64,000 nucleotides of DNA from Oerskovia enterophila (GTDB lineage Bacteria > Actinomycetota > Actinomycetes > Actinomycetales > Cellulomonadaceae). The first letter of the stretch is position 1, and each line of letters begins with the position of its first letter. Location of the stretch: NCBI RefSeq assembly GCF_001692445.1, contig NZ_MAQA01000021.1:1-64000 (forward strand), given 5' to 3'. Below are positions 9,606 through 20,171 of the stretch, in pieces. The position numbers and the translations under genes were made by a program. The notes under the pieces were generated by a model. That model did not search any database and was not told the origin of the DNA. It saw only the letters and a program-made list of their open reading frames with translations.

Positions 9606-11147
9606 TCACGGACGCCGCCACGTGCGTCCGTCGCGAGCCATCATGTCGTCGGCCGAGGCCGGGCCCCACGTGCCGGAGCGGTACGGCTCCGGGGCGCCCT
9701 TGGACTCCCAGAACGCCGTGATCGGGTCGAGGATCTTCCAGGACAGCTCGACCTCCTCGTGGCTCGGGAAGAGCGGCGGGTCGCCCAGGAGGACGTCGAG
9801 GATGAGGCGCTCGTAGGCCTCGGGGGAGGACTCGGTGAAGGCGTGGCCGTAGCCGAAGTCCATGGTGACGTCGCGGACCTCCATCGCGGTGCCGGGGACC
9901 TTGGCGCCGAAGCGGATCGTCACGCCCTCGTCGGGCTGGACGCGGATCACGAGCGCGTTCTTGCCGAGCTCGGACGTCGCCGAGGACTCGAACGGCAGGT
10001 GCGGCGCCGACTTGAAGACGACCGCGATCTCCGTCACGCGTCGGCCCAGGCGCTTGCCCGTGCGCAGGTAGAACGGCACCCCGGCCCAGCGGCGGTTGTC
10101 GATGTCGACGCGGATCGCGGCGAACGTCTCGGTCGTGGACTCGGGCGAGATGCCGTCCTCCTCGAGGTACCCGACGACCTCCTCGCCACCCTGCCACCCT
10201 GCCGAGTACTGGCCGCGCGAGGTGTGGCGTCCCAGGTCGCGCGGAAGACGCACGGCAGAGAGCACCTTGAGCTTCTCGGCGCGCAGCGACTCGGCGTCGA
10301 ACGAGACGGGCTCCTCCATCGCGGTGAGCGCGAGGAGCTGGATGAGGTGGTTCTGGATGACGTCGCGCGCCGCGCCGATCCCGTCGTAGTACCCCGCGCG
10401 GCCACCGATGCCGATGTCCTCGGCCATGGTGATCTGGACGTGGTCGACGTAGTTCGCGTTCCAGATGGGCTCGTAGAGCTGGTTGGCGAACCGCAGCGCC
10501 AGCATGTTCTGGACGGTCTCCTTGCCCAGGTAGTGGTCGATGCGGAAGACCGAGTCCGGCGAGAAGACCTTGGAGACGACGTCGTTGAGCTCGCGTGCGC
10601 TGGTCAGGTCGTGGCCGAACGGCTTCTCGATGACCACGCGGCGCCATGCGTCCTCGCCCGAGCGGGAGAGCCCCGAGCGCGAGAGCTGCTCGCAGACCAG
10701 GGGGAACGCGCTCGGGGGGACCGAGAGGTAGAACGCGTGGTTGCCGCCCGTGCCGCGCTCCTTGTCGAGCTCCTCGACCGTGGTGCGCAGGCGCTCGAAG
10801 GCCTGCTCGTCGTCGAACTCGCCCTGGACGAACCGGATGCCCTCGGCGAGCTGCTTCCACGTGGCCTCGCGGAACGGGGTGCGCGCGTACTGCTCGACGG
10901 CGTCGCGCACGACCTTGGCGAAGTCCTGGTCCTCCCAGTCGCGGCGGGCGAAGCCCGTGAGCGCGAAGCCGGGCGGCAGGAGACCGCGGTTGGCGAGGTC
11001 GTACACGGCGGGCATGAGCTTCTTGCGGGCGAGGTCGCCCGTGACGCCGAAGATGACCAGGCCGCTGGGCCCGGCGATGCGGGGGAGTCGAAGGTCACGC
11101 GGGTCGCGCAGCGGGTTGTGCTCTGCGCTGATCTTTGCCGGTCTCAA
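9606..11147 (-). CDS. zwf: Glucose-6-phosphate 1-dehydrogenase
   Basis: A 513-residue NADP-dependent enzyme and entry point of the pentose phosphate pathway. The nucleotide-binding motif is VIFGVTGDLARKKL near residue 32, and the catalytic signature RIDHYLGKETVQN is in the middle. The start is a TTG at 11147 with a weak GGTGA site. An in-frame stop lies three codons upstream and there is no better start before the Rossmann motif. A start resembling NPLRDPRD fits relatives from memory. It belongs to the minus-strand pentose phosphate operon between tal and opcA. Confidence 0.97.
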   Translation of the reverse strand: MRPAKISAEHNPLRDPRDLRLPRIAGPSGLVIFGVTGDLARKKLMPAVYDLANRGLLPPGFALTGFARRDWEDQDFAKVVRDAVEQYARTPFREATWKQLAEGIRFVQGEFDDEQAFERLRTTVEELDKERGTGGNHAFYLSVPPSAFPLVCEQLSRSGLSRSGEDAWRRVVIEKPFGHDLTSARELNDVVSKVFSPDSVFRIDHYLGKETVQNMLALRFANQLYEPIWNANYVDHVQITMAEDIGIGGRAGYYDGIGAARDVIQNHLIQLLALTAMEEPVSFDAESLRAEKLKVLSAVRLPRDLGRHTSRGQYSAGWQGGEEVVGYLEEDGISPESTTETFAAIRVDIDNRRWAGVPFYLRTGKRLGRRVTEIAVVFKSAPHLPFESSATSELGKNALVIRVQPDEGVTIRFGAKVPGTAMEVRDVTMDFGYGHAFTESSPEAYERLILDVLLGDPPLFPSHEEVELSWKILDPITAFWESKGAPEPYRSGTWGPASADDMMARDGRTWRRP

Positions 11148-11328
11148 CTGATGTCACCGTTCTCGTCGGCGTGGGCTGGAATGGTCGAAAGGTCCGTCCT
11201 GCGGACCGAGGTGAAGCCTAGGTGGTGCGCGAGGGGCGGTCGCGGGGCGTCCATGATCGGTGCCGCAGGGGCGACGACAGCAGCGCCAGCACCCCCAGCA
11301 CCCGCGGCGGTCCGGGAGCGTGCCCGCG

Positions 11329-12468
11329 TCATGCGGGTGCGCCGCCCGCCCGGGCGAGACCGTCCGCGACGGTCTGGAGGAGATCCGTCCAGCTGGTCTC
11401 GAACTTCTCGACGCCCTCGACCTCGAGCCGCTCGGTCACCTCGGCGAGCGAGACGCCGAACGACTCGACGGTCTCGAGGACCGAGCGCGAGGCCGTGTAC
11501 GTGCCCGCGACGGTGTTCCCCAGGACGACGCCGTGGTCCGCGAACGCGTCGAGGGTCGCCTGGGGCATGGTGTTGACCACGTCGGGAGCGATGAGCTCGT
11601 CGACGTAGAGGGTGTCGCGGTACTCGGGGTTCTTGACGCCCGTCGAGGCCCACAGGGGGCGCTGGGGGTGGGCGCCGGTCGCGGCGAGGGCGCGCCAGCG
11701 GTCGCTCTGGAGGACCTGCTCGTAGGCCTCGTACGCGAGCCGCGCGTTGGCGACCGCGGTGCGTCCGCGCAGGTCGAGCGCCTCGGGGGAGCCGACCGCG
11801 GTGAGCGCGGTGTCGACCGCCGCGTCGACGCGCGAGACGAAGAACGACGCGACCGACGCGATGCGCGTCACGTCGTGGCCGGCGTCGCGCGCCTGCTCGA
11901 TCCCGGACAGGAACGCGTCCATGACCCGGCGGTAGCGCTCGAGCGAGAAGATGAGCGTCACGTTGACGCTGATGCCCTGGGCCAGGGTGCGCTCGATCGC
12001 GTCGAGGCCCTCGACCGTGGCGGGGATCTTGATGAGGACGTTGGGGCGGTCGACCGTCTGCCACAGCCGGACGGCGGTCGCGACGGTCGCGTCGGCGTCG
12101 CGCGCCAGGCGGGGGTCGACCTCGATCGAGACCCGGCCGTCGACGCCGTCGGTCGCGTCGTAGACGGGGCGCAGGACGTCCGCCGCGGCCCGCACGTCGT
12201 CCGTGGTGATGCGTTCGACCGCGGCCTCGACGTCGGTGCCGGCCGCGGCCAGCTCGGCGAGCTGCGCGTCGTAGGCGTCGCCCTTCGAGAGCGCGCCCGC
12301 GAAGATCGTGGGGTTCGTCGTGACGCCGACGACGGCGCGCGAGCCGATCAGGTCGGCGAGGCCACCGCTGCGCAGGCGTTCTCGGGAGAGGTCGTCCAAC
12401 CAGATGGAGACACCTGCCTCCGACAGCTCGCGGACGGGTGCTGGTGCTGCGCTGTGGTGCACGGACAC
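11329..12468 (-). CDS. tal: Transaldolase
   Basis: A 379-residue transaldolase, the class typically found beside transketolase in actinobacteria. It moves a dihydroxyacetone unit between sedoheptulose-7-phosphate and glyceraldehyde-3-phosphate. GVTTNPTIF, the [10 protein letters not shown] segment carrying the Schiff-base Lys, and RVASF-type blocks ([13 protein letters not shown]) are visible. A GTG start follows GAGGGAG. It lies 90 bases after tkt and 181 bases before zwf. Confidence 0.96.
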   Translation of the reverse strand: MSVHHSAAPAPVRELSEAGVSIWLDDLSRERLRSGGLADLIGSRAVVGVTTNPTIFAGALSKGDAYDAQLAELAAAGTDVEAAVERITTDDVRAAADVLRPVYDATDGVDGRVSIEVDPRLARDADATVATAVRLWQTVDRPNVLIKIPATVEGLDAIERTLAQGISVNVTLIFSLERYRRVMDAFLSGIEQARDAGHDVTRIASVASFFVSRVDAAVDTALTAVGSPEALDLRGRTAVANARLAYEAYEQVLQSDRWRALAATGAHPQRPLWASTGVKNPEYRDTLYVDELIAPDVVNTMPQATLDAFADHGVVLGNTVAGTYTASRSVLETVESFGVSLAEVTERLEVEGVEKFETSWTDLLQTVADGLARAGGAPA

Positions 12469-12558
12469 GATTCTCCCTCTCGTCGTCTGGCGGCCGTCCT
12501 CACGGACGTCCCAGGAGGGGGCGGACGTGAGCCGCCCCCTCCTGGAATCTACGGATGG

Positions 12559-14721
12559 TCAGCGCTGGTCGCCAGTGCCGCCGACCGAGGGGATGGCCTC
12601 GCCACCCGGTGCGGCACCCGTACGTGCCGCCTCGATGGACTCCTTGGCGGCCGAGGCGACGGCCTCGGACGTGATCCCGAACTCGCGGTAGAGGATCTTG
12701 TAGTCCGCGGACGCGCCGTAGTGCTCGAGGCTCACGGAACGGCCGGCGTCGCCGACCAGGTCGCGCCAGCCCTGGGCGATGCCCGCCTCGACCGAGACGC
12801 GGGCCTTGACGGCTGCCGGGAGCACGCTCTCGCGGTACTCGGGGCTCTGCGCGTCGAACCACTCGCGGCTGGGCAGCGAGACCACGCGGGCCGCGATGCC
12901 GTCCGCGGCGAGCTGCTCGCGCGCCTCGACCGCGAGCTGGACCTCGGAGCCCGTGCCGATGAGGATCACGTCGGGCGTGCCCTCGGTGTCGAGCAGCACG
13001 TAGCCGCCCTTCGCGGTGCCCGAGGCGTCCGCGAAGCCGTCCGTGCCGCGCGGGAACGTCGGGACGTTCTGACGGGTCAGGATGAGGCCCGCGGGGCGGT
13101 CGTCGTGCTCGAGGATCGTGCGCCAGGCCCACGCGGTCTCGTTGGCGTCCGCGGGGCGGACGACGTCGAGACCCGGGATCGCGCGCAGCGCGGCGAAGTG
13201 CTCGATGGGCTGGTGCGTGGGGCCGTCCTCGCCCAGGCCGATCGAGTCGTGCGTCCAGACGAACGTCGACGGGATCTCCATGAGCGCCGCGAGACGGACC
13301 GCGGGGCGCATGTAGTCGGAGAACGTGAGGAACGTGCCGCCGTAGGCACGCGTGCCGCCGTGCAGCACGATCCCGTTGAGGATCGAGCCCATGGCGTGCT
13401 CGCGGATGCCGAAGTGCAGCGTGCGGCCGTACTCGTGGCCCGGGAACTTCTTGGTCGCGTGCTCGGCCGGGACGAACGAGGGCTCGCCGTCCATGGTCGT
13501 GTTGTTCGAGCCCGCGAGATCGGCCGAGCCGCCCCAGAGCTCGGGCAGGGTGTCGGCCAGGGCCGAGAGGACCTTGCCCGAGGCCGCGCGCGTCGCGACG
13601 TCCTTGCCGGCCTCGAACGTGGGGAGGGACTCGGTCCAGCCGGCCGGGAGCTCGCGGGCCGTGAGGCGCTCGAGGAGGGCGTCGCCCTCGGGGTTCGCGA
13701 TCTTCCAGGCCTCGAACGCGGTGTCCCAGCGCTCGCGCAGCTCGGCACCGCGCTCGCCGACGGCGCGCGTGTAGGCGAGGACCTCGGGGGAGACGTCGAA
13801 CGACTTCTCCGGGTCCAGGCCGAGCTCGACCTTGAGGCCGCGGATCTCGTCGGCGCCCATGGCCGAGCCGTGGATGCCACCGGTGTTCTGCTTGGTGGGC
13901 GAGGGCCAGCCGATGATCGTGCGCAGCGCGATGATCGAGGGCTTGCCGGTCTCGGCCTGGGCCGCGGCGACGGCCGCGGCGAGCTCGTCGACGTTCTCGG
14001 CGTAGCCCGTGCCGCCCTGGGTCCAGTCGACCTTCTGGGTGTGCCAGCCGTAGGCCGCGTAGCGCGCGAGGACGTCCTCGGTGAACGCGATGTCGGTGTC
14101 GTCCTCGATCGAGATCTTGTTGTCGTCCCAGATCACGATGAGGTTGCCGAGCTGCTGGTGGCCCGCGAGGGACGAGGCCTCGGAGGTCACGCCCTCCTGC
14201 AGGTCGCCGTCCGACGCGATGACGTAGACGTGGTGGTCGAACGGGCTCTCGCCCGGCGCGGTCGACGGGTCGAGCAGGCCGCGCTCGCGGCGGGCCGCCA
14301 TGGCCATGCCGACCGAGGACGCGAGGCCCTGGCCGAGGGGGCCCGTGGTGATCTCCACACCGTTGGTGTGCTTGTACTCGGGGTGGCCGGGGGTCTTGGA
14401 GCCCCAGGTGCGCAGCGCCTCGATGTCCTCGATCTCCAGGCCGTAGCCGGCGAGGAAGAGCTGGAGGTAGATCGTCAGCGACGAGTGGCCCGCGGAGAGC
14501 ACGAAGCGGTCGCGACCGACCCAGTGCGAGTCGGCCGGGTCGTGGCGCATGACCTTCTGGAAGAGCAGGTACGCGGCGGGGGCCAGCGAGATCGCCGTCC
14601 CGGGGTGGCCGTTGCCGACCTTCTCGACGGCGTCGGCTGCGAGAGCCTTGATGGTCTTGACAGCCTGGTCGTCCAGGGGGGACCACTCGAGGGGCTGGTT
14701 GGCAGGAACGAACGCGTTCAC
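12559..14721 (-). CDS. tkt: Transketolase
   Basis: A 720-residue thiamine-diphosphate enzyme. The N-terminal domain shows GNGHPGTAISLAP and the ThDP/Mg motif GDGDLQEG-like region (ASDGDLQEGVTSEA). The middle domain has HDSIGLGEDGPTHQPIEH, and a C-terminal regulatory domain ends in EYRESVLP and EFGIT. The GTG at 14721 has AGAGG upstream and gives the usual length. Upstream continuation of the frame to 16569 is antisense to ctaB and xerD and spurious. It is the first gene of the pentose phosphate cluster and diverges from ctaB. Confidence 0.97.
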   Translation of the reverse strand: MNAFVPANQPLEWSPLDDQAVKTIKALAADAVEKVGNGHPGTAISLAPAAYLLFQKVMRHDPADSHWVGRDRFVLSAGHSSLTIYLQLFLAGYGLEIEDIEALRTWGSKTPGHPEYKHTNGVEITTGPLGQGLASSVGMAMAARRERGLLDPSTAPGESPFDHHVYVIASDGDLQEGVTSEASSLAGHQQLGNLIVIWDDNKISIEDDTDIAFTEDVLARYAAYGWHTQKVDWTQGGTGYAENVDELAAAVAAAQAETGKPSIIALRTIIGWPSPTKQNTGGIHGSAMGADEIRGLKVELGLDPEKSFDVSPEVLAYTRAVGERGAELRERWDTAFEAWKIANPEGDALLERLTARELPAGWTESLPTFEAGKDVATRAASGKVLSALADTLPELWGGSADLAGSNNTTMDGEPSFVPAEHATKKFPGHEYGRTLHFGIREHAMGSILNGIVLHGGTRAYGGTFLTFSDYMRPAVRLAALMEIPSTFVWTHDSIGLGEDGPTHQPIEHFAALRAIPGLDVVRPADANETAWAWRTILEHDDRPAGLILTRQNVPTFPRGTDGFADASGTAKGGYVLLDTEGTPDVILIGTGSEVQLAVEAREQLAADGIAARVVSLPSREWFDAQSPEYRESVLPAAVKARVSVEAGIAQGWRDLVGDAGRSVSLEHYGASADYKILYREFGITSEAVASAAKESIEAARTGAAPGGEAIPSVGGTGDQR

Positions 14722-15135
14722 CGGACCTCTTTCCCGTCCGGAGTCTGCGCCCCGGATCTTCGTCGATTCAACTCGGATCAACCGTTGAACTATTCCTTCG
14801 CGCGCACCCGGTGACTCACAGGGGGACCGAGGGCGGAGCGGCGGACCGGCCGGTCGCGACGGCGCGCACCGCGAGGTCAGGTCGCCTCGGGTCGCACCGG
14901 GGCACCAGGCCGTCGGTTGCTCCGCCCAGCCTATACGTGCGCCCCGAGCGGGCACGTCGCGCGACCATCTCGTGGATTTCGGTCGGATCTCACACTTTTG
15001 TTCGGGCGAGCAGGGCAGCGGCGCGAGGGCGGGCGACGTAGCATGGGACGGATGTCCAGCGGGTCGGAGCAGACACGCACCGGCTGCCGGACGACGCCCC
15101 CCAGCATTCCTCGCCAGAACGGAACACCGAAGCGC
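14722..15135. promoter_or_regulatory. Divergent promoter region tkt / ctaB
   Basis: About 400 bases between two divergent genes and no separate gene seen. The tkt-proximal part is relatively A/T-rich (14755-14800) and probably holds the tkt promoter. On the other side, TAGCAT (15039-15044) lies seven bases ahead of an ATG at 15052 that is in frame with ctaB, so part of this stretch could be a longer CtaB N-terminus from a leaderless transcript. Confidence 0.45.
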
Positions 15136-16134
15136 GTGCACACCACGAGCCAGGCACCGATCGACGAGACGGGTATCCCGTCTCGCCCTGCCGCGACCTC
15201 CTCGGTCGCCGGGCAGGCCCGGGTCTCCTCCGACGGCCATGCCGTCGCGGGGGTCCGCAGCACGATCGGCGCGTACGTCGCCCTGACGAAGCCGCGCATC
15301 ATCGAGCTCCTGCTCGTGACGACGCTGCCCACCATGATCCTGGCCCAGGGTGGGCTCCCGGACCTGTGGCTCGTCGTCAAGACCCTCGTGGGCGGCACGC
15401 TGGCCGCCGCGTCGGCCAACGTCTTCAACTGCTACATCGACCGTGACATCGACGAGCTCATGAACCGCACCAAGCGGCGACCGCTCGTCACGGGGGAGAT
15501 CACCCCGCGCGCCGCGCTGGTCTTCGCGACCGCGCTCGGCGTGATCGCGCTCGTGTGGTTCGCGTGGCTCGTCAACGCCCCCTCGGCCTGGCTCACGTTC
15601 GCGGCCATCGCGATCTACGTCGTGGGCTACACCATGATCCTCAAGCGCCGCACGCCCCAGAACATCGTGTGGGGCGGCATCGCGGGCTGCATGCCGGTCT
15701 TCATCGGCTGGTCGGCCGTCACCGGTTCGCTCAGCTGGTCCGCGGTCGCGCTGTTCCTCGTGATCTTCTTCTGGACGCCGCCGCACTACTGGCCGCTGTC
15801 GATCAAGTTCAAGAAGGACTACGCGAACGCCGGGGTGCCGATGCTCCCGGTCGTCGCCGACAACCGCAAGGTCGCGCGCGAGATGATCGGCTACACCGTG
15901 GCGATGATCGCCTCGTCGCTCGCGCTGTGGTGGCTCGCTCCCATGACGTGGGTCTACGGCGTGGTCGCGATCGGCCTCGGCGCCTGGTTCCTGGCCCTGT
16001 GCATCACCATGCTGCGCCGGGCCAACGACCCGACCAAGGGCAAGCTCGGGGCCATGAAGGTGTTCCACGCCTCGATCACGTACCTGACCCTGCTGTTCGT
16101 CGCCGTCGCGGTCGACGTCTTCCTCCCCTTCTGA
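15136..16134 (+). CDS. ctaB: Protoheme IX farnesyltransferase
   Basis: A UbiA-family membrane prenyltransferase making heme O for cytochrome oxidase. About nine transmembrane segments are present. The Asp-rich motif [20 protein letters not shown] follows helix 2, and the second conserved loop is [18 protein letters not shown]. The conserved core starts at [16 protein letters not shown]. The start is uncertain: GTG 15136 gives 332 residues, near the usual length, while ATG 15052 or 15043 would add a low-complexity leader. It diverges from tkt, as in most actinobacteria. Confidence 0.93.
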   Translation: MHTTSQAPIDETGIPSRPAATSSVAGQARVSSDGHAVAGVRSTIGAYVALTKPRIIELLLVTTLPTMILAQGGLPDLWLVVKTLVGGTLAAASANVFNCYIDRDIDELMNRTKRRPLVTGEITPRAALVFATALGVIALVWFAWLVNAPSAWLTFAAIAIYVVGYTMILKRRTPQNIVWGGIAGCMPVFIGWSAVTGSLSWSAVALFLVIFFWTPPHYWPLSIKFKKDYANAGVPMLPVVADNRKVAREMIGYTVAMIASSLALWWLAPMTWVYGVVAIGLGAWFLALCITMLRRANDPTKGKLGAMKVFHASITYLTLLFVAVAVDVFLPF

Positions 16135-16185
16135 CGGTCTGGCCGGGACGCACGGGATGACCGTCCGACGAGCGGCCGGCGCGCG

Positions 16186-17208
16186 ATGACGCGCGTCGCC
16201 GCCGGTGAGCCCGCGCTCGCCGTCGGGCCCTCGGACGGTCCCCCCGGCCCGGAGGCCACGCCTCCCGCTCCGCCCCTGCCTGCCGCCCTCGAGCGCGCCG
16301 TGCGCGAGTACCTCGCACACCTCACGGTCGAGCGCGGGCTCTCCCCGAACACGGTCGCGGCCTACCGGCGCGACCTGGCCCGCTACGCCGCGTACCTCGC
16401 GGCGCGCGGCCGTACCGAGCCGGCCGAGGTGAGCGCGGCGGACGTCGCGGAGTACGTCACCACGGTCCGCACGGGGTCCGACGGCGCCGCGCTCCTCTCG
16501 CCGTCGTCGACGGCCCGGTCGGTGGCCGCGGTGCGCGGGTGGCACCGCTTCTGCGCGCTCGAGGGGCACACGGGAACCGACCCGTCGGCCGAGGTGCGTC
16601 CCCCCGCGCAGGGCAAGCGGCTGCCCAAGGCCATCTCGACCGACGAGGTCGAGGCGATCCTCGAGGCCGCCGGGGCGGGAGAGGGGCCGGCGCCGCTGCG
16701 CGACCGCGCGCTGCTCGAGCTCGTCTACTCCACGGGGGCCCGCATCTCCGAGGCCGTGAGCCTCGACGTCGACGACCTGGACCTCGAGACCGGTGCGGTG
16801 CGCCTGTTCGGCAAGGGCGGCAAGGAGCGCGTGGTGCCCGTGGGGTCGTACGCGGTGCGCGCGCTCGACGCCTACCTCGTGCGGTCACGTCCCGCGCTGG
16901 CCGCCACGGGCCGCGGCACGCCCGCGGTCTTCCTCAACACGCGCGGTGCCCGGCTGAGCCGCCAGAGCGCGTGGGCCGTCCTGCGGACCGCGGCCGAGCG
17001 GGCCGGGCTCGAGCACCCCGAGCGCATCTCGCCGCACACCCTGCGGCACTCGTTCGCGACCCACCTGCTCGCGGGCGGCGCCGACGTGCGCGTGGTCCAG
17101 GAGCTGCTGGGCCACGCCTCGGTCACGACGACCCAGATCTACACGCTCGTGACCCGGGACACGCTGCGCGAGGTGTACGCCTCGGCGCACCCGCGCGCGC
17201 TCGGCTGA
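16186..17208 (+). CDS. xerD: Site-specific tyrosine recombinase XerD
   Basis: A 340-residue tyrosine recombinase that, with XerC, resolves chromosome dimers at dif. An N-terminal SAM-like core-binding domain (about residues 40-150, [19 protein letters not shown]) precedes the catalytic domain. The active-site set is intact: Arg in TGARISEAV, Lys in [10 protein letters not shown], His and Arg in [12 protein letters not shown], His in [10 protein letters not shown] and the nucleophile Tyr in QIYT. Its place directly ahead of parA-scpAB argues for a housekeeping XerD rather than a phage integrase. Confidence 0.93.
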   Translation: MTRVAAGEPALAVGPSDGPPGPEATPPAPPLPAALERAVREYLAHLTVERGLSPNTVAAYRRDLARYAAYLAARGRTEPAEVSAADVAEYVTTVRTGSDGAALLSPSSTARSVAAVRGWHRFCALEGHTGTDPSAEVRPPAQGKRLPKAISTDEVEAILEAAGAGEGPAPLRDRALLELVYSTGARISEAVSLDVDDLDLETGAVRLFGKGGKERVVPVGSYAVRALDAYLVRSRPALAATGRGTPAVFLNTRGARLSRQSAWAVLRTAAERAGLEHPERISPHTLRHSFATHLLAGGADVRVVQELLGHASVTTTQIYTLVTRDTLREVYASAHPRALG

Positions 17209-17270
17209 CGTCGCGCCGGATCGCGCCACTCCGGCGCGTGCTCGCGTCCTCGGGAGGACGCTGGGGTAGC

Positions 17271-18236
17271 GTGGCCGACGTGAGCAGCCAGGCCCCGAGC
17301 GAGACACAGGACGCCACCGAACCGTTCGACGCGCGCGTCGGTGCGGGACCCGGGGTCGTCGACGGCGGTGCGGACGTCGCGCCCGACAGCTTCCCGCGGG
17401 TCGATCCCGTGGGGCGCACGGTCCCCGACTTCCCCGTCCCGGAGGTGCTCCCCACGCACGGCCCCGGCCGCATCATCGCGATGTGCAACCAGAAGGGCGG
17501 GGTCGGCAAGACGACCACGACCATCAACCTGGGGGCCGCGCTGGCCGAGTACGGCCGCCGGGTCCTCCTGGTGGACTTCGACCCGCAGGGCGCCGCCTCG
17601 GTGGGCCTGGGCGTGAACCCGCACGAGCTCGACCGCACGGTCTACAACCTGCTCATGGAGCGTGGCGCGGACATCCGCGAGGTCATCGTCCCCACGAACG
17701 TCGAGAACCTGGACGTGCTCCCTGCGAACATCGACCTGTCGGCGGCCGAGGTCCAGCTCGTGGGCGAGGTCGCACGCGAGTCGGTCCTGGCGCGGGTCCT
17801 GCGTCCCGTGCTCGACGACTACGACGTGATCCTCGTGGACTGCCAGCCCTCGCTGGGCCTGCTCACGGTCAACGCGCTCACGGCCGCGCACGGCGTGCTC
17901 ATCCCGCTCGAGTGCGAGTTCTTCGCGCTGCGCGGCGTGGCGCTGCTCGTCGAGACCATCGAGAAGGTGCGCGACCGGCTCAACCCGCGCCTCGAGATCG
18001 ACGGCATCCTCGCGACCATGTTCGACTCGCGCACGCTGCACTCGCGCGAGGTCGTGGCCCGCGTCCACGAGGCCTTCGGCGACAAGCTGCTGCACACCGT
18101 GATCGGGCGCACCGTGAAGTTCCCGGACGCCTCCGTGGCTGCCGAGCCCATCACGGTGTACGCCCCGACCCACCCGGGGGCGACGGCATACCGTCAGCTC
18201 GCCCGCGAGCTGGTCGCCCGTGGCGACGCTGCCTGA
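17271..18236 (+). CDS. parA: ParA-family chromosome partitioning ATPase (Soj-like)
   Basis: A 321-residue deviant Walker ATPase. After a roughly 65-residue disordered N-terminal extension comes the ParA motif KGGVGKTTT (about 75-83), then [10 protein letters not shown] and [11 protein letters not shown]. Proteins of this subgroup sit ahead of scpAB in actinobacteria. This is the chromosomal scpAB-linked ParA rather than necessarily the one beside oriC. GTG 17271 (GGGG four bases upstream) and GTG 17280 are both possible starts. Its end overlaps scpA by 17 bases. Confidence 0.9.
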   Translation: MADVSSQAPSETQDATEPFDARVGAGPGVVDGGADVAPDSFPRVDPVGRTVPDFPVPEVLPTHGPGRIIAMCNQKGGVGKTTTTINLGAALAEYGRRVLLVDFDPQGAASVGLGVNPHELDRTVYNLLMERGADIREVIVPTNVENLDVLPANIDLSAAEVQLVGEVARESVLARVLRPVLDDYDVILVDCQPSLGLLTVNALTAAHGVLIPLECEFFALRGVALLVETIEKVRDRLNPRLEIDGILATMFDSRTLHSREVVARVHEAFGDKLLHTVIGRTVKFPDASVAAEPITVYAPTHPGATAYRQLARELVARGDAA

Positions 18237-19365
18237 CACCGCGCAGGCGGCCGCCCCGGTCGCTCACCTGCAGGAGCCCCCGGCACCCGCGCCGCCCAGC
18301 ACGGACCGGTACGGCAACCCGGCCTTCGAGGTCCACCTCGAGAACTTCTCGGGCCCGTTCGACCTCCTCCTCTCGCTCATCGCCAAGCACAAGCTCGACA
18401 TCACCGAGATCGCGCTCGCGCAGGTGACCGACGAGTTCATCGCGTACATCCGCACGGCCGAGCGCCTCGCGCGCGAGGCCGAGGCGGCGGAGCGCGCCCA
18501 GGCCTCGGAGCCCCGCGGGCCCGACGACGGCGCGCCCGCGGGCGCCTCGACTCGCCGCCGGCGGGGGCGCGGCGGGCACCCCGGCTGGGACCTGGGCACC
18601 GCGAGCGAGTTCCTGCTCGTGGCCGCGACGCTCCTGGACCTCAAGGCCGCGCGACTGCTGCCCACGGGGGACGTCGAGAGCGCCGAGGACCTCGAGCTCC
18701 TCGAGGCCCGCGACCTGCTGTTCGCCCGGCTGCTGCAGTACCGCGCGTACAAGCAGGTCTCGGCGGTCATCGCCGAACGGCTCGCGACCGAGTGGCGGCG
18801 CTTCCCGCGCGTCGTGCAGCTCGAGCCCCACCTCGCGGCCCTGCTGCCCGAGCTCGTGTGGAAGCTCGGGCCCGACCAGCTCGCGGCGCTCGCGGCCAGG
18901 GCGCTCGAGCCCAAGGCGCCCCCGCCCGGGGTGTCGTTGACCCACCTGCACGCGCCCGCGGTGAGCGTGCGCGAGCAGGCGGGGATCGTCGTCGGGCTCC
19001 TGCGGCGTGAGGGCGCCGCGTCCTTCCGGACCCTCGTCGCCGACGCGGGCGAGACCATCGTCGTCGTCGCGCGCTTCCTCGCGCTGCTCGAGCTGTTCCG
19101 CGAGGGGCTCGTCGCGTTCGAGCAGGTCGAGGCGCTCGGCGAGCTCACGGTCCGGTGGACCGGCGCCACGGGCGACGACGACGGCGCCAGCAGCGGATCT
19201 CTCGACGCCGTGCTCGACGACGTGGGCGGGGAGTTCGACGAGCTCGACGAACTTGTCGGGGAGAACGGCGCCGTCGGTGCCGTTCGCCCGACCCACGACA
19301 GCGGTGATGATGCCCAGCCGCCCCACGACGGGGCCGAGCCAGGGCAGGACCGGACCGGAGCATGA
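18220..19365 (+). CDS. scpA: Segregation and condensation protein A
   Basis: A 381-residue kleisin that bridges the SMC heads in bacterial condensin. The N-terminal block FEVHLENFSGPFDLLLSLI binds SMC, and the C-terminal winged helix (FLALLELFREGLVAFEQ) binds the other head. A charged, Arg/Gly-rich insert near residues 95-125 and a long acidic tail make it longer than the Bacillus protein, which is common in Micrococcales. The GTG start lies within the end of parA, and its stop overlaps the scpB start by ATGA. Confidence 0.95.
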   Translation: MATLPDTAQAAAPVAHLQEPPAPAPPSTDRYGNPAFEVHLENFSGPFDLLLSLIAKHKLDITEIALAQVTDEFIAYIRTAERLAREAEAAERAQASEPRGPDDGAPAGASTRRRRGRGGHPGWDLGTASEFLLVAATLLDLKAARLLPTGDVESAEDLELLEARDLLFARLLQYRAYKQVSAVIAERLATEWRRFPRVVQLEPHLAALLPELVWKLGPDQLAALAARALEPKAPPPGVSLTHLHAPAVSVREQAGIVVGLLRREGAASFRTLVADAGETIVVVARFLALLELFREGLVAFEQVEALGELTVRWTGATGDDDGASSGSLDAVLDDVGGEFDELDELVGENGAVGAVRPTHDSGDDAQPPHDGAEPGQDRTGA

Positions 19366-20171
19366 GCGAGGAGAGCATGACGTACGACACCGTCGACAGC
19401 TCGGCCGCCCCCTCGGGCGACCGGGACGACGACCAGGCGGGACCCGGCTCCCCGACGGGCAGTCCCGCGGCCCCCGGCATCGAGGCGGACGAGACGACGC
19501 TCGACCTGGCCCACGTCCCGGGCGGGGCGCTCGCGGCCCTCGAGGCCGTCCTGATGGTCGCCGACGAGCCGATCCCCGCGGTGCAGCTCGCCACGGCGCT
19601 CGGGCTCCCGCAGCGCGAGGTCGAGGACCTGCTCGCCGAGCTGTCGGCCGAGTACCGCGGCGAGCTCGGCGGTCGCCCCCGCGGGTTCGAGCTGCGCCAG
19701 GCGGGCGGCGGGTGGCGCGTCTACTCGGCGCCCGTGTTCGCCGACGTCGTCGGGCGCTTCCTGCTCGAGGGCCAGACCGCGCGCCTGACGCAGGCCGCTT
19801 TGGAGACCCTCGCCGTCATCGCGTACCGTCAACCGGTCACGCGCGGCCAGATCTCGGCCGTGCGCGGCGTGAACGTGGACGGCGTCGTACGGACGCTGAC
19901 GACCCGCGGGCTCGTCGCGGAGGTCGGTCAGGATCCCTCGACGGGTGCGGTCCTGTACGGAACCACGGGATACTTCATGGAGCGCATGGGCTTCTCGTCC
20001 CTCGACGAGCTCCCCGCCCTCGCGCCGCACCTGCCGGACGTCGACTCCATCCTCGACGCCGCCGACAGCACACTCGGAGCGTCCGAGGGTGGGAGCGACC
20101 GCGCACAGCCGCGGTCGCCGGCCCTGCCCGACGACGCTCGACCCAGCACGAACGACGAAGGAACATCATGA
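19362..20171 (+). CDS. scpB: Segregation and condensation protein B
   Basis: A 269-residue ScpB, partner of ScpA and SMC. Two winged helices are expected over residues about 50-215. Recognised stretches are EAVLMVADEPIPAVQLA, LETLAVIAYRQPVTRGQISAVRGV and the closing YGTTGYFMERMGF. The acidic and Ser-rich tail after residue 220 is probably disordered. ATGA overlaps join it to scpA upstream and rluB downstream. Confidence 0.95.
   Translation: MSEESMTYDTVDSSAAPSGDRDDDQAGPGSPTGSPAAPGIEADETTLDLAHVPGGALAALEAVLMVADEPIPAVQLATALGLPQREVEDLLAELSAEYRGELGGRPRGFELRQAGGGWRVYSAPVFADVVGRFLLEGQTARLTQAALETLAVIAYRQPVTRGQISAVRGVNVDGVVRTLTTRGLVAEVGQDPSTGAVLYGTTGYFMERMGFSSLDELPALAPHLPDVDSILDAADSTLGASEGGSDRAQPRSPALPDDARPSTNDEGTS

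Noticed and set aside
8994-11576. 860-codon plus-strand frame across opcA and zwf
   Set aside because: Antisense shadow of opcA and zwf with the typical Arg/Ala/Gly/Asp-rich composition of such shadows.
11260-14814. Very long plus-strand frame (over 1,100 codons) across tal and tkt
   Set aside because: It is antisense to two certain enzymes on the minus strand. In high-GC DNA the opposite strand of a gene often lacks stops. No domain, start signal or family is visible.
12559-16569. Transketolase frame extended upstream to 1,336 codons
   Set aside because: The extension is antisense to ctaB and xerD. The normal transketolase N-terminus begins at GTG 14721 with a ribosome binding site.
16186-17208. 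XerD considered as the missing integrase of the tRNA-Pro island
   Set aside because: It sits 8 kb away within conserved core order ahead of parA-scpAB and looks like the housekeeping recombinase.
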